The position numbers and the translations under genes were made by a program. The notes beneath the pieces were generated by a model, which made no database searches, had not been told where the DNA came from, and saw only the letters and a list, made by a program, of their open reading frames with translations. From positions 806,001 through 870,000 of the forward strand of contig JAEILZ010000002.1 of assembly GCA_018873225.1 (NCBI GenBank): 64,000 nt of DNA, read 5' to 3'. Every line of letters starts with the position of its first letter. Position 1 is the first letter of the stretch. Below, in pieces: positions 45,398 through 56,422 of the stretch. Source of the DNA: [Phialemoniopsis] sp. UDSM-2020 (lineage: Eukaryota; Ascomycota; Sordariomycetes; Thyridiales; Thyridiaceae).

Positions 45398-46549
45398 CTA
45401 TGCAGCGGGTGCATCGAACGTGCAGTCATACAGTCGCCTCCAGCCCTCGTGTTCGTCAGAAGGAACACCAAGCTCATTGCCCTCGCCCGAGTTCAGAGGG
45501 CTGTTCTTCCGGTAGAAGTCCTCGACTTCTTTGTACTTGCCGCAGTAGCTCACGACACAGCACTTAAAGACGTCGTATGGCTGCTGGAATAGTGTGGCAG
45601 CCGCAAGCGCCGCAGCCTGCGGCGTTTGAAATGGGATCTCGTACCCGCTACCGTTGCTTGCAACGCCTACCTGGTCGCCGTTGGCGGTGTTCCTCGCTGC
45701 GAAGCTGTTTCCCAGGTTTGTGATCATGGGTCCGGGGGCTACCATGTTCAGGGCAATGCCGAAGGTGTCGTGGAGATCAAGCGCTGAGCTCCGCATGAGG
45801 CCAACAACGGCATGCTGGAATGGCATCGTCAGTCACACGGTGGTACATGGAGCGGATGCAGCTATCGTACCTTTGAGGCGGTGTAGACGGGAAGGCCTGG
45901 TGTCTCATAGCCGGCGGTGGATGCCGTCATCACGATACGTCCGGGCTCGTTGGTGTTTTGCTTGACCTTGCCGAGCTCGCGGAACCAATGGACGGCAAGC
46001 TTCAAGGTGTTCATAACCCCCATTGCGCTGTTGTACGCAGAATGTCAGCTTCTGCTTTCTCAATGTCTTTGTTTGATTCCACTCACTTGACGTCCATGGC
46101 TTTGTAGTTTGGCGCCCTCAAGCCCTTGCCATCTTTGTTCTTGACCGTCACAAAGAGATGGTCCACATCGCCGATACCCGCATTCGCATAGACAATGTCA
46201 AGCGTGCCAAAGGCCTCTACCGCACCTTCGAATGCTCTTTGGATGCTGTCCCAGTCCGACACGTCGGTCCTGACGTACTTGACGTTCGGTCTTGTGGCTT
46301 CCTCGGCCTTTGGCAACGGGCCCATGTCTGCGATCAAGATGCCTTTGATATCTCGGTCGAGGAGAATCTTGACAAATTCCCAGCCGACGCCGGAACAGCC
46401 ACCTTGATGTCGACGTTAGCACGGCGCTGTTCCTATTACGGGGCGATGTCGATCTCACCAGTCACAAGGGCGACCTTTCCACTAAAGCTGGATAGCTGGT
46501 CGAGCGAGAGGTTAAGCATTCCGCCGCTGGTCACATTGGGAGGCGCCAT
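45398..46549 (-). CDS. Short-chain dehydrogenase/reductase (classical SDR)
   Basis: A 326-residue NAD(P)-dependent oxidoreductase in four exons (46459-46549, 46087-46402, 45871-46027, 45398-45814). The cofactor motif VTGGCSGVG is restored across intron 1. The structural motif YANAGIG and the catalytic Ser/Tyr/Lys in TASTAGYETPGLPVYTASK are present, as is the APGPM segment after the active site. Asp in IADMGPLP near the end of beta-2 suggests NAD(H) rather than NADP(H). This group resembles 15-hydroxyprostaglandin-dehydrogenase-like fungal SDRs that oxidise secondary alcohols; the substrate is unknown. No targeting signal is seen. It is convergent with the bZIP gene, with overlapping 3' UTRs expected. 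Confidence 0.88.
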
Positions 46550-48493
46550 GTTGATGATGGTCTACTATGACTCCTGTTGTGTAGGTTCTAATTGTCTTGT
46601 TCAGTGTTTTGTTTTTGCCTTTAAAGTAATTTGGCATTGTTTGTTCTTTAGTCGGCTTCCGGAACCGTCATATATCTACGTTCAATGAAAGCAAGACTTG
46701 GAAAAGGTCAAGCGATCTTCCGACAGGTTAAAGCTTCCCGTTCGGAAGCTATGAGCGTCTATTTGAATGCTCAGCACTCACGGTTTGCATATTCCGCATG
46801 ACAGAGTCCTAGAACTGTAGTGGTAGCCGCCCCCAAGGCCTCTCCCCGCACCTGGTCGGTACGCTAGTGATTCGTCGGGCTCAGTGAAGGGTCTAGTGAC
46901 TCGACATACACTGACTTCCCCAGCTTTCGCCCTGACGTACTAGTGATTCGACCGAAAATTAATTTACGGGGAAACCCGCCCCATGAACAACCCCGCACAA
47001 GACTTGATACCAAACGCCTGGTTCGGGTCCAAGATCAAAGAAATCTCAAATATATAAGAGGGATCCGAGGGGTGCAGAAAAGAGCTGATAATGTCGCCTC
47101 TCCGGCAACCCGGTTCAAAATGAGTGAACCTGCATCATGCAATGTTCTTATCATACCGAAACAGGATGAGATGATAAGTGCGATCTTAAGTGCGGCGAGG
47201 GGACAACAGATACACTACTGGCCCATTTTATGAAAAGTGTAAGTATCGGCCCTAGAAAAGGTGTACTCCAAGCTAATCATATTCAAGGCTTGAAAATCAT
47301 GGCCTTCTTTCATGAAGTTATGACCCACTGAACTACAGCGGAGAATAAGATAGCATCGCATCTTATTAGAAAGTAGCAACCTCGCTGCCCATTGGCAACA
47401 GATTATTGCCCATATAAGGCGGCTCTCTGGCATCACTCGTAAACCTTCCACATGTGGCTCGGGTCAGAATGCACACTATGATGTCTCGGCGCCTTTGTGA
47501 AAGCCAGCGTTGCCTCTGGTCCGGTGACAACGCCCATACAAATGTGATCGATTTCCTCGCTGCAGTCGGCCTAAAAAACGACATTGAATCCTCATTTGTG
47601 TCAAAAGGGGGCATGAAATCAAAACCACTTCTTGCCTCCTTCACACACGAATAATGGTAAGGGCACTGCCCCGGGTATTCAAGCCTACAAGACATCCTGG
47701 TATCTAGGTCTCTGCGTCCTGGGGAACCCAAACGACTTCATGGCGCTCTTCTGCTAGCCTCTGTAATGCCACGTTCCTGCTAGCAGTCGTCGAGGTTAGC
47801 TTTGAGTACCTTATGAAGGTTCTGGCTAAAATTCGTTGTTGACATTATGGAGAGTTAGGCACAAGGCCACACACAAAGCGAGCAGTCCGAGGTGTATGTC
47901 CTCCAAAGTATGAAGCCCTGACCCCTGTTGAAGATGCATGTGGCGGCCTGTCTTTTCATTGGCTCACAAATGTGCTGTGCTTATAAGCGTTTCAAATTTT
48001 AGGTGTTGGTTTGATCAGGGTAGGAGCTGAAATACCCTGTCGCATGCAATTGGTCATGCAGCCAGGTTTTGCGACCAGGTTTTGTCACCAGGATCAGTAG
48101 ACAAGGGCGTGCACCAGGTTTTGTCATGCAATCTGACTGGCTGGCTGGACACCCTGGACACATACTGCGGAGCAAAACAAGCAACATGACATTACAATTG
48201 TTAGCATAACACGCCACGCCGCTGGTCAGAGAAGTATCTGCTGGGGTGTCGCTCAGCCCTGAATTCATTTCGACCCGTTACTGCGTCATCGTGCGTTGAC
48301 GTGAGCAAGGCTGTCAAAATCTGCACAGGCACAATACGATCTGCAAACCAACGCGATTCGCGGACCCTCCCACTTGGCTGAACTTAAACGACGTCTGTCT
48401 CTGAATCAGCTCTCATCATTTCACATCTATCCTATTTCCTCAAATATCCTATCTTGATTGCTCCAGATAGTACAAACTCTTTCCCATGCAGCA
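46550..48493. other. Long gene-poor interval
   Basis: About 1.9 kb without a supported gene. The two longest ORFs (46943-47233 plus and 47366-47731 minus) have no recognisable motif, splice context or codon pattern that I can defend. A small direct repeat lies at 48062-48122. Confidence 0.45.
48062..48122 (+). repeat. Three direct copies of CCAGGTTTTG
   Basis: CCAGGTTTTG occurs at about 48062, 48074 and 48112, with CATGCA(A/G) words alternating between and around them, in a noncoding interval. It is short and of unknown significance. Confidence 0.6.
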
Positions 48494-51400
48494 ATGCCAC
48501 CCAAAACTCTCTTGATCCCAGCCGAGCTGTGGGAGCAAAATCGACACACTATCACAAGGCTCTATGCAGTAAAATCCCTCAAGGAGGTTATGAATGAGAT
48601 GGAGCGTTTGCATGACTTCAAAGCAAGGTAAGGTGGCTCCTCTGTGAGGCGCATTTCTATCAAAGCTGACCCCGGGCGTTAGTCCCTATCAGTACGAGAC
48701 GCAGCTCAAGCGCTGGGGCATTCGCAAGAATACGAAACGTAAAGAATGGGAGGCGTTCTTCCAACAGTCCACTAGTAATGACTGCGGCTCTCAGCCTCAA
48801 GAGCCGCAATCCACACCCGCCGGTGCGGCGAGGCCGTCAGCTACATTCAAGCGAGCTCGCAGGTATCTCAAACAACATCAGTCCAGAGAAACGACCGAGT
48901 CTACATATCAGAACCCGCGATCTATCCAAAGCCTTTCCGAGCCACAACCTACAATCTCGACTTCCTTGGCCCCGTTCGACACAGTGGCACCTCCATGGTG
49001 TTCCAGCCAAGAAAACGCGTTTGGAGACTTTGAACCGGTGTTCGATAACAACGGTGGACAATTTAATCCTATGAACCCACCTATCAATGCTCGCTCCACG
49101 CCAAACGGATTGCATAGCCTAGAGTCCGGGCTCGTGGATCCTGAATTCTTAGGCGGATTCACGAACATATCCCTGAGCACACAGGGAACATTTCTCAATT
49201 CTACACAGGAATGCTTTGGTGCCCTGAGCCAGGATATACTGGCGCTGAATGGACCGTCCGAGCTCTTCAGTAACATGGCGGTAGAGCACAACTTCTTTGG
49301 CCTGGATGTTGCCCTTGATGTGGCTACAAACGAAGGCTCAGACCTTCACATCACGGAGATCTCCACACTATCCACGCCATTCTCAACCATCGAGACGTAC
49401 AAGAATCAGGACAAGTCCTATCAAGTAGCGGTCTTCAGGACGGGGTCATCGGTTCATTCGAGGGGTTCTTTTCCGAATATGTTTCAAGATGACACACGCA
49501 CTTTATCACCATCGGCACAGTTCGTCAAGCATCTCTCTGTCAGTTCTCCTCTCATCCGTGGTGATGTTATGAGCCTCGACACTGAGGTTCGCTTATCGAG
49601 TTTTCCATTGCTCCGACTCTTCAAAGGCATTGCATCTACATCATTTCATTGCTTTCGTAAGCAGAGGCAGCATGCTGAGGCAGCATTACATCGACTAATC
49701 TCGTTTGTGCCGAATGAAAACAATGCGGTGATTACCTCGGATCAACCTGCCGACACAAGGGCCATCATAGCCCTCGTGTTTTCATTTCTCAACGGATTTG
49801 CTGGGCTGGGTGATGTCCCCATGGAGGATATACTGGAGGCTCTTGGCCGTTTCAATTTCTTGACGACATCCTTCTTGTTGATGTTGAAGAATGGTCCGCA
49901 ACATGCGTCTCGGACTTTCGTGGATGACCTTTTCCGAGCCTCTATTGAGGTGAACGACGTTCACATCGTTGGGCGAATGTTGGAGCTCCAGATGGTAGAT
50001 CTCAAGCACATTCTTTGCATCGAAAGAGGCCGAGAGATGCATCCGGTCAAACGAGCGGCAAGGCTCCAGCATCTAGATCTCCTGAACTTACTCGTTGCGA
50101 AAACCGACTTGAAGACGCTGGAGGACAGTGACGTGCTGTTGCATCTTTTGGCCAATTGCAAACCATCCTCAGCAGAGAAACCAGCATTTCTTCACGCAGT
50201 GAGGAACATGATAGAAGCAGGAATCGAGGTGCGAGTCGGACACTTGGATGTCGCTCTCGCTTTACATAACCCCGAATTGCTCGAACGTTTATCATTGGCG
50301 ATATCACCATCGGATCACGGCAGACTTTTCCTCCCATTTCCACCAGGACCAGTTACATTGGAAAGCATCATCTCACGATTGGATGACGCCAATGCCTCGC
50401 GCGTCATATCCAACGTTTTGAAAATCTGTGATGGTTGTGGATGCGGCCGGTGCTTAACGCATTTCATCTATACGGTTGAGGATTGTGTGGTGCTGGCTGC
50501 AGGGAGAGGTTTCCTAAAGGTGGTCACAATTCTACTACCGCACCTTAGGTCACCGGATCGAGTGTTCGGAGCGGCAATTAAGTCGAAAAATTCTCAGCTT
50601 ATTGACTTCGTTCTTTCGTTTGAGCCAGACTTGGATCCTCCCCCGTTTGATTTGGTGTCCTGGGGCTACAGTGACCATTCCACAACACCGCTAGCCGAGG
50701 CTGTCCGCGCGATGAACGAAGGCCTCATCACCCGAATACATGAGACAGGTGCCCTCGATCGACTTCATCTGCAAGACAGAGGAGTGGAGTTGATGATAGC
50801 GGCTGCGGAGTCAGGGAACAAGGAATATGTAAAGATGCTCTTGCGCCGGGCGGACTCTTCGCATTGTGCCTTCCACCCGGATTGGCGTGCACTCACAGCG
50901 GCCCTGGACGGTGGCCATGAGGATATTGCTCGGCTACTATTGAATGCCGGCACCCGATGCAGCAAGCCCAAAGGTGCACCGTCAGGACGTTCGCCCTTAC
51001 AAGCCGCCTTAGAACGACAGTATTCGTCTCTTGTAAGAGCCATGTTAAGCTCGGACATTGAAGTCAATTTTTTCGACCTGAAGACCGCTATTGAGTCTCA
51101 TCGAGATCTGTTAATTCTTGAAGAGATTTTAATCGCTTGTCCCTACATAAGTACGATTGCGTCCAAGGACATGTCTGATTTCTGCTGGCGCTGCATTCGA
51201 GAGGACAAAGTTGATTATTTTCGACAAATTATGGCAAGACTCTCAGATAGATCAGACTACACCGCATGCTTGGCCTCGGCCGTCGAAAAGGGTCATTGTG
51301 ACATGGCTCGACTTTTCCTTGATCTGGGTGCCGATCCATTCCACTGGCAGGTTTTGAATTCCGCACTGCCTAATCATCCAGAGATGCTCCAACTACTCCT

Positions 51401-52343
51401 CAAAGAGGATACAGGGCCGAGGAATATCCCGCGTTGCATTGGGGCCAATTTCTTGGAGGGTTGGATGGCAACGACACTGGGAGAACCTCAAGCTTTTGAC
51501 GCTTTGTTGAAGACCGAAGCCATCAACTTAGTGGCATTGGAAATGACGCGGTACGGCAACGTCTCACCTCTTGGACTAGCAATATTCCTCGCAGAAGAGC
51601 AAGAGTCCAATGCTCTATGGATGGTTGAGAAGCTCCTCATAGCGGGTTCCGATCCAAATGCGGTGGCAAAAATGGGGTGGGAAGGCTCTGGTAGGACGGG
51701 ATTGATACTCGGGATCGGATCTGAAAACCCGGAGCTCGTCCGTCTATTGGTGAATTGGGGTGGAGATGTCAATTTGGAACCTCTCTACACTGTGAAAGAG
51801 ACCCCTCTACAGTACGCAGCACGGATCGGAAGCTTTGAGTTGGTTAAAATGCTTCTGGATCTTGGGGCTCGTGTCAACTCTGGCCCGGCCGTACGAGGTG
51901 GTGGGACTGCCATTCAATTCGCAGCCATTTCTGGGAATTGTAGTATCGCGACACATTTGTTGAAATGTGGCGCAAAGCTCGATCAACCGCCATCGCAGAT
52001 TAATGGCAGATGGCCACTTGAAGGAGCAGCAGAGCATGGGCGCCTGGATATGATTCAACTGCTTTGGAATGCCAGAACAGCTCGAGGCGGCGATGTAGCT
52101 GGGTTTCAGCGTATCTATTGCCTAAGGGCCATGAGACTTGCGTGGTCCGGCCTCCATATCGGTTGCCAGGAATTAATCTCTGAGCTGTCCGGCATTCCGA
52201 TCGCGCAACTTGACACGGAAAATTATGGTACCGGTTTGCTCGCCTACGCAGATCATCGGTCCTCGCCTGAATGGATTGATGACTACGGCCGACTGAATGA
52301 AGTAGGACACGATAGTAACAACCCTATCGTGATTGACGACTAG
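48494..52343 (+). CDS. Clr5-domain and ankyrin-repeat protein, 1,264 residues
   Basis: Two exons (48494-48627, 48683-52343). The N-terminus is a Clr5 domain: IPAELWEQNRHTITRLYAVK, then KEVMNEMERLHDF, intron, and YQYETQLKRWGIRKNTKRKE. This is a fungal Myb/HTH-like module first noted in heterochromatin factor Clr5. Residues ~75-450 are low-complexity and uncharacterised. The C-terminal ~700 residues form degenerate then clear ankyrin repeats: GGHEDIARLLLNAGTR, KGHCDMARLFLDLGADP, NPELVRLLVNWGGDVN, GSFELVKMLLDLGARVN, GNCSIATHLLKCGA. Family members are numerous and fast-evolving in Pezizomycotina, with roles largely unknown; DNA or chromatin binding at one end and a protein-interaction solenoid at the other is the likely layout. 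A TTG-led frame at 48966 is internal, not the start. Confidence 0.87.
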
Positions 52344-53021
52344 GTCGAATGAATGAATCTGAATAGATCGGAGATAGCTTCCGGGACCGAGACCACCCAT
52401 AAACCTTTTGTTTTCACACACACAGCCACTGCGGTCGGGCGCTTTGCAAAGGTCCAAGCTATCCATTTCGCACCCGTCCACAATTCTACCGCAGAAGTCA
52501 TGGCAATGCTAGGTATCCTCTCATCCCAAATCCCGCTAGAATAAGATCGAAAATGCTTCATTGGCCGACCGGCCCCACGCCCGTAGGCCCAGCTCCAGAC
52601 GCTGCCCCGCCCTAGACCGTCCCACGGCCGGCCACCCTCCCGGTTGGATACAGCTCACAGGCAGCAAGAATGCGGGGCACAAAGAGTACACTTCGAAGCT
52701 ACACTTTAGCCTTTAACAAGCGTTATCGGCCCATCAAGGTGGGTGGTCTCGGGGTTGGTACGCGGGCGTAGATCTCGCATACAAACGGGAGAGGCGCCGA
52801 TGGCGATGTCTCGTGATCTGGCCGGTGGTTGGTCTGCGCCGAAGAAGGAAGGCGTGCGCGGATGAGGAGGAGATGGTGGGATGGGCCACAGGTGTGTGTT
52901 GGCCGTTGATAAACTACATTTACATAGGCTCTGCTGGCACTGGCCAAGAGGCCTTTGAAATACACCTGTGACGGAAGAAGCTCTCCGTGCTGTCTTAATA
53001 CCCATCTATCTGGACGAGCAA
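52344..53021. promoter_or_regulatory. Upstream region of proline dehydrogenase gene
   Basis: About 680 bp with several CCGG words clustered at 52380-52650 (for example GACCGGCC, GGCCGGCC, CCCGGTTGG) and GGCCGG near 52820. These fit the CCGG half-site reported for the proline-pathway activator PrnA of Aspergillus. Binding here is an inference. Confidence 0.4.
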
Positions 53022-54574
53022 ATGGCGTACACTCTTCCTTACGCGGCCTCAAGGCCGGTGAGGCCACTGGTGTTGTCCGCTACCACAAAGCAGTTGGCTT
53101 CCTGCACCACTGCCATCGCATCAAGGAGACAGAAGCACACTGTGGCCGGAAGTGCCCGACCACAACTGGTGCGCGCCAGCTCAACCGCCGCAGCACCAGT
53201 GGCGACAGTGAAGACGTCCGTGGCATCCGCCGCACCGGCGACCATGGCCACTAACACAAAACCTTCCGCCATGTCCGCGCTTCCGACCGGTGCCCTCCTA
53301 CGATCACTCCTCGTTGCCTTCGTCTCCTCCCACCGCCTCCTACTCCTGCCGACCCTCTCCGTACTGTCCTTCCTCTCGAAACCCGACCGGAGCTTCCTCT
53401 TCAATTCCGATAAGAACCCCGTCCTGCATGCGCTGCTCAAGAAGGGTTTCTACGAGCAATTCTGCACAGGCGAGAACACAGCTGAGACGAGAGCATGCGT
53501 GGCGCGGCTCAAGGATATGGGGTTCCGGGGTGTGATACTCACGTACGGGCGCGAGACCGTGTATGATAAGAACGGGAATATGATCCACGAGGCGCCGCTA
53601 GAGGCACTCAGCAAAGAGGCGAGGACGGATGTCGAGGACTCACAGATCGAAGCTTGGAGGGTGGGCGTCATGAAGACGGCAGACCAGATCGAGGAGGGAG
53701 ATCTGCTCGCTATCAAGTATGTCCATTTCCATACCCCTAGTACGATCGACAACAAGGATGCTAACAACCCCATCACAGACTTACCGGTGCAGGCAAGGCC
53801 GTCAACCAAGCCCTGATCCAAAACATCCCGCCCCCGCCCCAGATGCTCGAGACGCTTGACGAGATCTGCGCCGCCGTCAAGGCCAAGAAGGCGCGCCTTA
53901 TCATCGACGCCGAGGCGCAGCACGTGCAGCACGGCATCGACAACTCCGTCCTCGATCTTATGCGCAAGTTCAACCGCGACGGTACGGCCGTCGTCTACAA
54001 CACCTACCAGGCATACCTCAAGGGCGCGCCGGCGCTGGTAGGTAGGCACCTTGCTGCTGCCGCTGAGGACGGATTTACTATGGGTTTGAAGGTTGTGCGC
54101 GGCGCGTACATCAACTCGGAGGAGCGGAGTTTGATCCACGACACCAAGGAGGGAACGGATCAGTGCTACGACGGCCTCGTGCTCGGTGCTATCCGCCGTG
54201 AGATCGGAGAATTTGGCAAGGAGGGCGGCCGGCCGTTCCCATCCGTTGACCTGCTGGTGTGCGGTCACAACAAGAAGAGCGTGTTCACGGCCAACAGGTT
54301 GCGACAAGAGCGTCTCGCTGCCGGTCTGCCGACGGTGCCGACTGGTTTTGGACAACTCCAGGGCATGTCCGACGCGTTGGGCTTCCAGCTTCTGCAGGAT
54401 AGGAGTGCGGGACAGACAGCGCCCGATGTGTACAAGTGCTCTACTTGGGGCACTGTAGGCGAGTGCCTGGCGTATCTCACACGCCGCGCTGTAGAGAACA
54501 GGGATGCAGTGTCCAGGACAGAGGACGAATATGCGGCTCTGAGGTCTGAGCTGCGCAGGAGGGTGTTCAGTTAA
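53022..54574 (+). CDS. Proline dehydrogenase (proline oxidase), mitochondrial
   Basis: A 496-residue FAD enzyme in two exons (53022-53716, 53779-54574). It oxidises L-proline to pyrroline-5-carboxylate at the inner mitochondrial membrane, and the same family acts on hydroxyproline. The long Ala/Ser/Arg-rich N-terminus lacking acidic residues is a mitochondrial presequence. PRODH barrel motifs are present: LIIDAEAQHVQHGID, YNTYQAYLKGAP, GLKVVRGAYINSEERSLIHD (Arg and Tyr contacts), VCGHNKKSV and FGQLQGMSDALGF. The insertion and length match fungal PutA-type monofunctional enzymes (PUT1/prnD). It ends 237 bp before the stop of the convergent aldolase and heads a cluster with P5C dehydrogenase. 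Confidence 0.93.
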
Positions 54575-54811
54575 GGGACGCTGCACTATAGAAGTGATAG
54601 ACATGACATTCACGAATTTCTGTTAACAAGGGTATGAAGGTGCGGTGATGTCTGGCGTCGGAGTTTCTTTTTGGTAGTGGATAACAATCCAAAAGGTTTA
54701 CTTCATCGGCTTGAAAATTTGGCCTCCGAGTATCTAGTCAACACACAATTCTGCAAATTCACGAACTCCATGCTTGAATTCTTTTTGCTTTAATTGTCTA
54801 TCGTATGCATT

Positions 54812-55768
54812 TCATGCCTTCAGAGGCAGACCATCCTCGAGAGGGATGACGTCCTTCAACTTGTTCTGCACCATCTCCTTAACAGCCGCACCAGGAGCAA
54901 CGTACGGTCTCCTGGGCTGCAGCAGGTTCTCGGCACCCTCGACGCCGGCCGCCTTGGCCGTTGTCAGAGAAGCGGCATACTTGGTCGGTGCGATGCCGCC
55001 CTTGATAGCCTGTTCTGCCAGCGCCGCCTTCTGGTGCAGCTCCATGGCCTCCTTGACGTTGCCCTGCTGCCACAGGTCATAGATGCGCACGACAGTCTTG
55101 GGCGCAACATTGCCGAACGCGCAGATGCAGCCCGATGAGCCCGACGCCAGACCGCCGATGATGAAGTCGGACTGGCCACCGAAAGTAGCGAACTTCTCCT
55201 TAGGCAGAGCGGCGGCGAGGCGCGTGATCTTGGCGACGGAGCCGCAGGTAAGCTTGACGCCGACAATGTTGTCGTACTTGTTGGCCAGCTTCTCAATCGT
55301 GTCCGAGTCGAGGTCAAGCCCGTTGCACACGCCGGGGAAGTTGTAGATGACGATGGGCAAGCTGCTGCCCTTGGAGACATCGGCGAAGAAGCGCTCGACG
55401 ACCTCCGGGGTCGTCGCCTTGCCAAAGTAGGCCGGAGGCAGGACGAGAACCGAGTTGGCGCCGGCCTCGGCGGCGTCGGAGATGTACTCAAGCACCTGCT
55501 TGGTCGAGTGCGCGCCGACCCCCGCCATGACGTGGTAGTCCGGGCCGACAGCCTTGCGCGCCGTCTGCACGAGGGCGCGGCGCTCCTCGCGCGTCAGCAG
55601 GAAGGCCTCGGCGTTGGTGCCCAGGACGATGAGGCCCGCGAGCCCGGTCTTGGAGAGGTAGGCGTAGTACTTCTCCTGCGCGGCGAGGTCGAGCTCGTCG
55701 GTGTCGGGGTTGATGAAGGTGACGGCGGGCGTCCAGACGCCGCTCGGGGGAACTGGTGATCGGACCAT
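54812..55768 (-). CDS. Dihydrodipicolinate-synthase-family aldolase, candidate 4-hydroxy-2-oxoglutarate aldolase
   Basis: A 318-residue class I aldolase, a single-exon TIM barrel. Catalytic residues are visible: Schiff-base Lys172 in IVGVKLTCGS and Tyr142 in VIYNFPG. The substrate-loop motif VLGTNAEAFLLTREER replaces the usual GxxGE with GTNAE. True lysine biosynthesis by DHDPS does not occur in fungi, so this is a catabolic member: 4-hydroxy-2-oxoglutarate aldolase (hydroxyproline pathway) or L-threo-3-deoxyhexulosonate aldolase (galacturonate pathway). Its position between proline dehydrogenase and P5C dehydrogenase favours the first. No mitochondrial presequence is seen from ATG 55768; the frame is open further upstream but without an ATG. 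It is divergent from P5C dehydrogenase. Confidence 0.87.
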   Translation of the reverse strand: MVRSPVPPSGVWTPAVTFINPDTDELDLAAQEKYYAYLSKTGLAGLIVLGTNAEAFLLTREERRALVQTARKAVGPDYHVMAGVGAHSTKQVLEYISDAAEAGANSVLVLPPAYFGKATTPEVVERFFADVSKGSSLPIVIYNFPGVCNGLDLDSDTIEKLANKYDNIVGVKLTCGSVAKITRLAAALPKEKFATFGGQSDFIIGGLASGSSGCICAFGNVAPKTVVRIYDLWQQGNVKEAMELHQKAALAEQAIKGGIAPTKYAASLTTAKAAGVEGAENLLQPRRPYVAPGAAVKEMVQNKLKDVIPLEDGLPLKA

Positions 55769-56422
55769 GGCTTCTTTTGGCGGGGTTGGGGGTATCTCTG
55801 GTGTTTGTCGTCTGTCCTGGAACTGATTTGGCGAAGTTTTACGTCGTTGTCGCGCCCTGGCGATTTGTCCGGTCTTGTCGTCTTGTTTTGTTTGAAGCTC
55901 GGCTTTCTGCCGACGGGACTGGCCGAGTTGCGATCCGGTACCGGATTCGGACGCCAAGACTTTGTCGCTTGGAGCTTTACGTACGGCGCATCCACTGATA
56001 ATGACCACAATCAGGCTTATCTTAGTGGCATGAGAGCAACCCCGCGTCTATCCGCCGTCCAGGGATGCCACGCCATGCGCCTAGTGAGGGGCAGCATGAC
56101 TTGTGGAGATGGTGTTATGGGCTGAACCCATCATCGGCAGCCATCCCGATTCTCGACGGGTAGTAAGGCCGGTCTCCAGCAACACGCCGCCGGCGTCGGG
56201 CTTCGGCATGCTGCTGGAGCTGCAGTTGGTGGAGAACCGGCATGGTCACCAGCATTTTGATATCACGAGATCCAGCGACGTGCATGGCCATGGCTTTTGT
56301 GCCGTTGCTCTGCGGAGCATTCTTGATGTGCTTTTCGACCTATAAGTGTTCACACAGCAGAATTTCCGGAGCAGCGTCCGAACTTACACATCATCCCAAT
56401 TCTGCATAGCCAGCGCGAAAAG
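55769..56422. promoter_or_regulatory. Bidirectional promoter of aldolase and P5C dehydrogenase
   Basis: A 654-bp intergenic region between two start codons transcribed outward. It carries several CCGG words: about 55868, the palindrome at 55933-55946, and about 56168, 56190, 56232 and 56365. These may be sites for a Zn2Cys6 activator like PrnA. No ORF with family support overlaps, although the aldolase frame stays open without an ATG. Confidence 0.6.
55933..55946. promoter_or_regulatory. Perfect 14-bp palindrome ATCCGGTACCGGAT
   Basis: ATCCGGTACCGGAT is its own reverse complement and presents two CCGG half-sites two bases apart. It lies about 165 bp upstream of the aldolase ATG and 477 bp upstream of the P5C dehydrogenase ATG, and is a candidate binding site for a dimeric zinc-cluster regulator. 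Confidence 0.5.

Noticed and set aside
46943..47731. Small ORFs in the 46.5-48.5 kb gap as possible genes
   Set aside because: No motif, no plausible ATG/splice context and no similarity I recognise; left as gene-poor interval.
48062..48122. CCAGGTTTTG repeats as an operator array
   Set aside because: Only three copies, unevenly spaced, over 370 bp from the nearest start codon. Recorded as a repeat only.
53450..54613. 387-codon minus-strand ORF across proline dehydrogenase
   Set aside because: It overlaps both coding exons and the intron of a well-supported PRODH gene. Its composition is that of a codon shadow.
55769..56008. N-terminal extension of the aldolase from an open frame upstream
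   Set aside because: The extension has no ATG (it begins at GTG) and is low-complexity. The family N-terminus (SGVWTPAVTF) sits just after ATG 55768.
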